Assembly: GCF_013409935.1 (NCBI RefSeq)
Contig: NZ_JACCCO010000001.1
Span: forward strand, 3,162,001 to 3,226,000
DNA length: 64,000 nt
Source of the DNA: Streptosporangium sandarakinum
Lineage (GTDB): Bacteria > Actinomycetota > Actinomycetes > Streptosporangiales > Streptosporangiaceae
Reading direction: 5' to 3'
The translations under genes and the position numbers were made by a program. The stretch's first letter is position 1, and every line of letters begins with the position of its first letter. This document shows, piece by piece, positions 63,301 to 64,000 of the stretch. Below the pieces are notes generated by a model. The model was not told the origin of the DNA, did no database searches, and saw only the letters and a program-made list of their open reading frames with translations.

Positions 63301-64000
63301 CTACATCCAGCCGTTGCGGCGGAAGCCCCGGTAGAGCAGCGAGCAGGCGATGACCATCGCGCCGATCACCAGCGGGTAGCCGAAGACCGAGTCGAGCTCG
63401 GGCATGTGCTTGAAGTTCATGCCGTAGATGCCGGCGATCATCGTCGGGACCGCCATGATGGCCACCCACGCGGAGATCTTCCGCATGTCCTCGTTGGCGA
63501 GGGCGTTGGAGCGGGCCAGCGCCGCCTGCAGGATCGAGTTGCACAGCTCGTTGGACGATTCGACCTGCTCGCAGACGCGGGCCAGGTGGTCGACGACGTC
63601 GCGGAAGTACTCGCGCATCTCCGAGGGGATCATGCGGCGCTGGGCCAGCGACGACATGGGCGACTGGAGCGGCGTGACGGACCGCTTCATCTCGATCATC
63701 TCGCGCTTGAGGTTGTAGATGCGGCCGATGTCGCGGGCGCTGACGTCGGCGAAGACCATGGCCTCGACGTCCTCCAGCTCGGCCTGCATCAGGTCGGCCA
63801 CGGTGAGGTACTTGTCCACGACGTGGTCGGCGATCGCGTGCAGCACGCCGGTCGGGCCGCGGTCGAGGAGGCGGGGGTCGTCCTCCAGGCGCTCGCGCAC
63901 CACCGACAGCGGGCAGAGCCCGCCGTGCCGTACGGTCACCACGAAGTCGGGCCCGACGAACATCATGATCTCGCCGGTGTCGATGATCTCGCTGGTGGCG
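63301..64000 (-). CDS. corA: CorA-family magnesium transporter (N-terminus outside window)
   Basis: The open frame runs from the stop at 63301 to the window edge; at least 233 codons are visible. C-terminal CorA: long helix and AVPTMIAGIYGMNFKHMPEL (YGMNF selectivity loop intact), two membrane helices and the final RGFRRNGWM. Upstream parts GPDFVVTVRHGGLCPL and HAIADHVVDKYLTVADLM are typical. Contrast with the GQN variant at 36149-37117. Confidence 0.92.
   Translation of the reverse strand, partial: ATSEIIDTGEIMMFVGPDFVVTVRHGGLCPLSVVRERLEDDPRLLDRGPTGVLHAIADHVVDKYLTVADLMQAELEDVEAMVFADVSARDIGRIYNLKREMIEMKRSVTPLQSPMSSLAQRRMIPSEMREYFRDVVDHLARVCEQVESSNELCNSILQAALARSNALANEDMRKISAWVAIMAVPTMIAGIYGMNFKHMPELDSVFGYPLVIGAMVIACSLLYRGFRRNGWM

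Overview
High-GC (roughly 70-75 %) actinomycete chromosome. The codon bias, GTG starts, mycothiol-type DsbA protein, FxS-type RiPP genes, TipA-like MerR regulator and housekeeping pyrE/fba/purA block fit a filamentous actinomycete. A member of the Streptosporangiales is my best guess, inferred from overall flavour and not from a marker gene. I saw no rRNA, tRNA or CRISPR.

Layout. (1) 0-8.5 kb: a RiPP locus of the FxSxx-COOH class. It holds a small precursor (2809-2979, minus), a divergent NB-ARC/TPR protein (FxsT type), a radical SAM/SPASM maturase (FxsB type) translationally coupled to an HExxH-type peptide beta-hydroxylase, and an nSTAND-type ATPase/TPR protein. The precursor ends in His-Gln-Ser-Ser-Val where the family normally has Phe-x-Ser-x-x, so the predicted cyclophane would be built on His. 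This is my best candidate for an undescribed system. (2) 8.9-22 kb: a respiratory island: a formate dehydrogenase fragment, a System I cytochrome c maturation operon (ccmC-D-E-F-G-H, plus strand) and a convergent bc1/caa3-type oxidase operon (ctaC-D-E, membrane protein, ctaG, cytochrome c, qcrC-A-B, minus strand). It is visibly decaying: nonsense codon in ccmC, a deletion that fused truncated ccmH to truncated qcrB, frameshifts in qcrB, ctaD and a small membrane gene, an internal deletion in ctaG, and loss of one CuA cysteine in ctaC. (3) 22-43 kb: ordinary accessory genes: MarR, PadR, AraC, MocR and XRE regulators with their neighbours, transporters, a CorA protein, a BenE transporter with a clear operator, a GNAT/DUF1778 toxin-antitoxin pair, secreted proteins. 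(4) 43-54.3 kb: rRNA methyltransferase-like gene, S9 peptidase, and a signalling block (SpoIIE-type phosphatase, a 1397-residue hybrid kinase with seven HAMP units, response regulator). This is followed by a TipA-like MerR gene bracketed by ~390-400 bp inverted repeats. (5) 54.3-64 kb: NYN protein, a sigma factor fused to a zinc-finger/membrane tail, then housekeeping genes pyrE, dedA-like, fba, DUF3151, purA, glpQ-like and a second CorA cut by the window end.

How the parts work together. In the RiPP locus, FxsB should cross-link the precursor core, the HExxH enzyme should hydroxylate it, and the two NTPase/TPR proteins probably sense or deliver it. In the respiratory island, CcmC-H would have matured the c-type cytochromes of the neighbouring oxidase complex, so loss of either half makes the other useless; this fits the decay on both sides of the fusion point. 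In the signalling block, the phosphatase, HAMP-array kinase and response regulator look like one partner-switching/phosphorelay module.

Several genes (fxsT, pyrE, DUF3151, glpQ-like, merR) have a TAnnnT or TAnnnC -10-like hexamer ending about 7-8 bases before the start codon, which suggests leaderless mRNAs. Isolated homopolymer indels could be assembly errors; the deletions and the FDH remnant cannot be.
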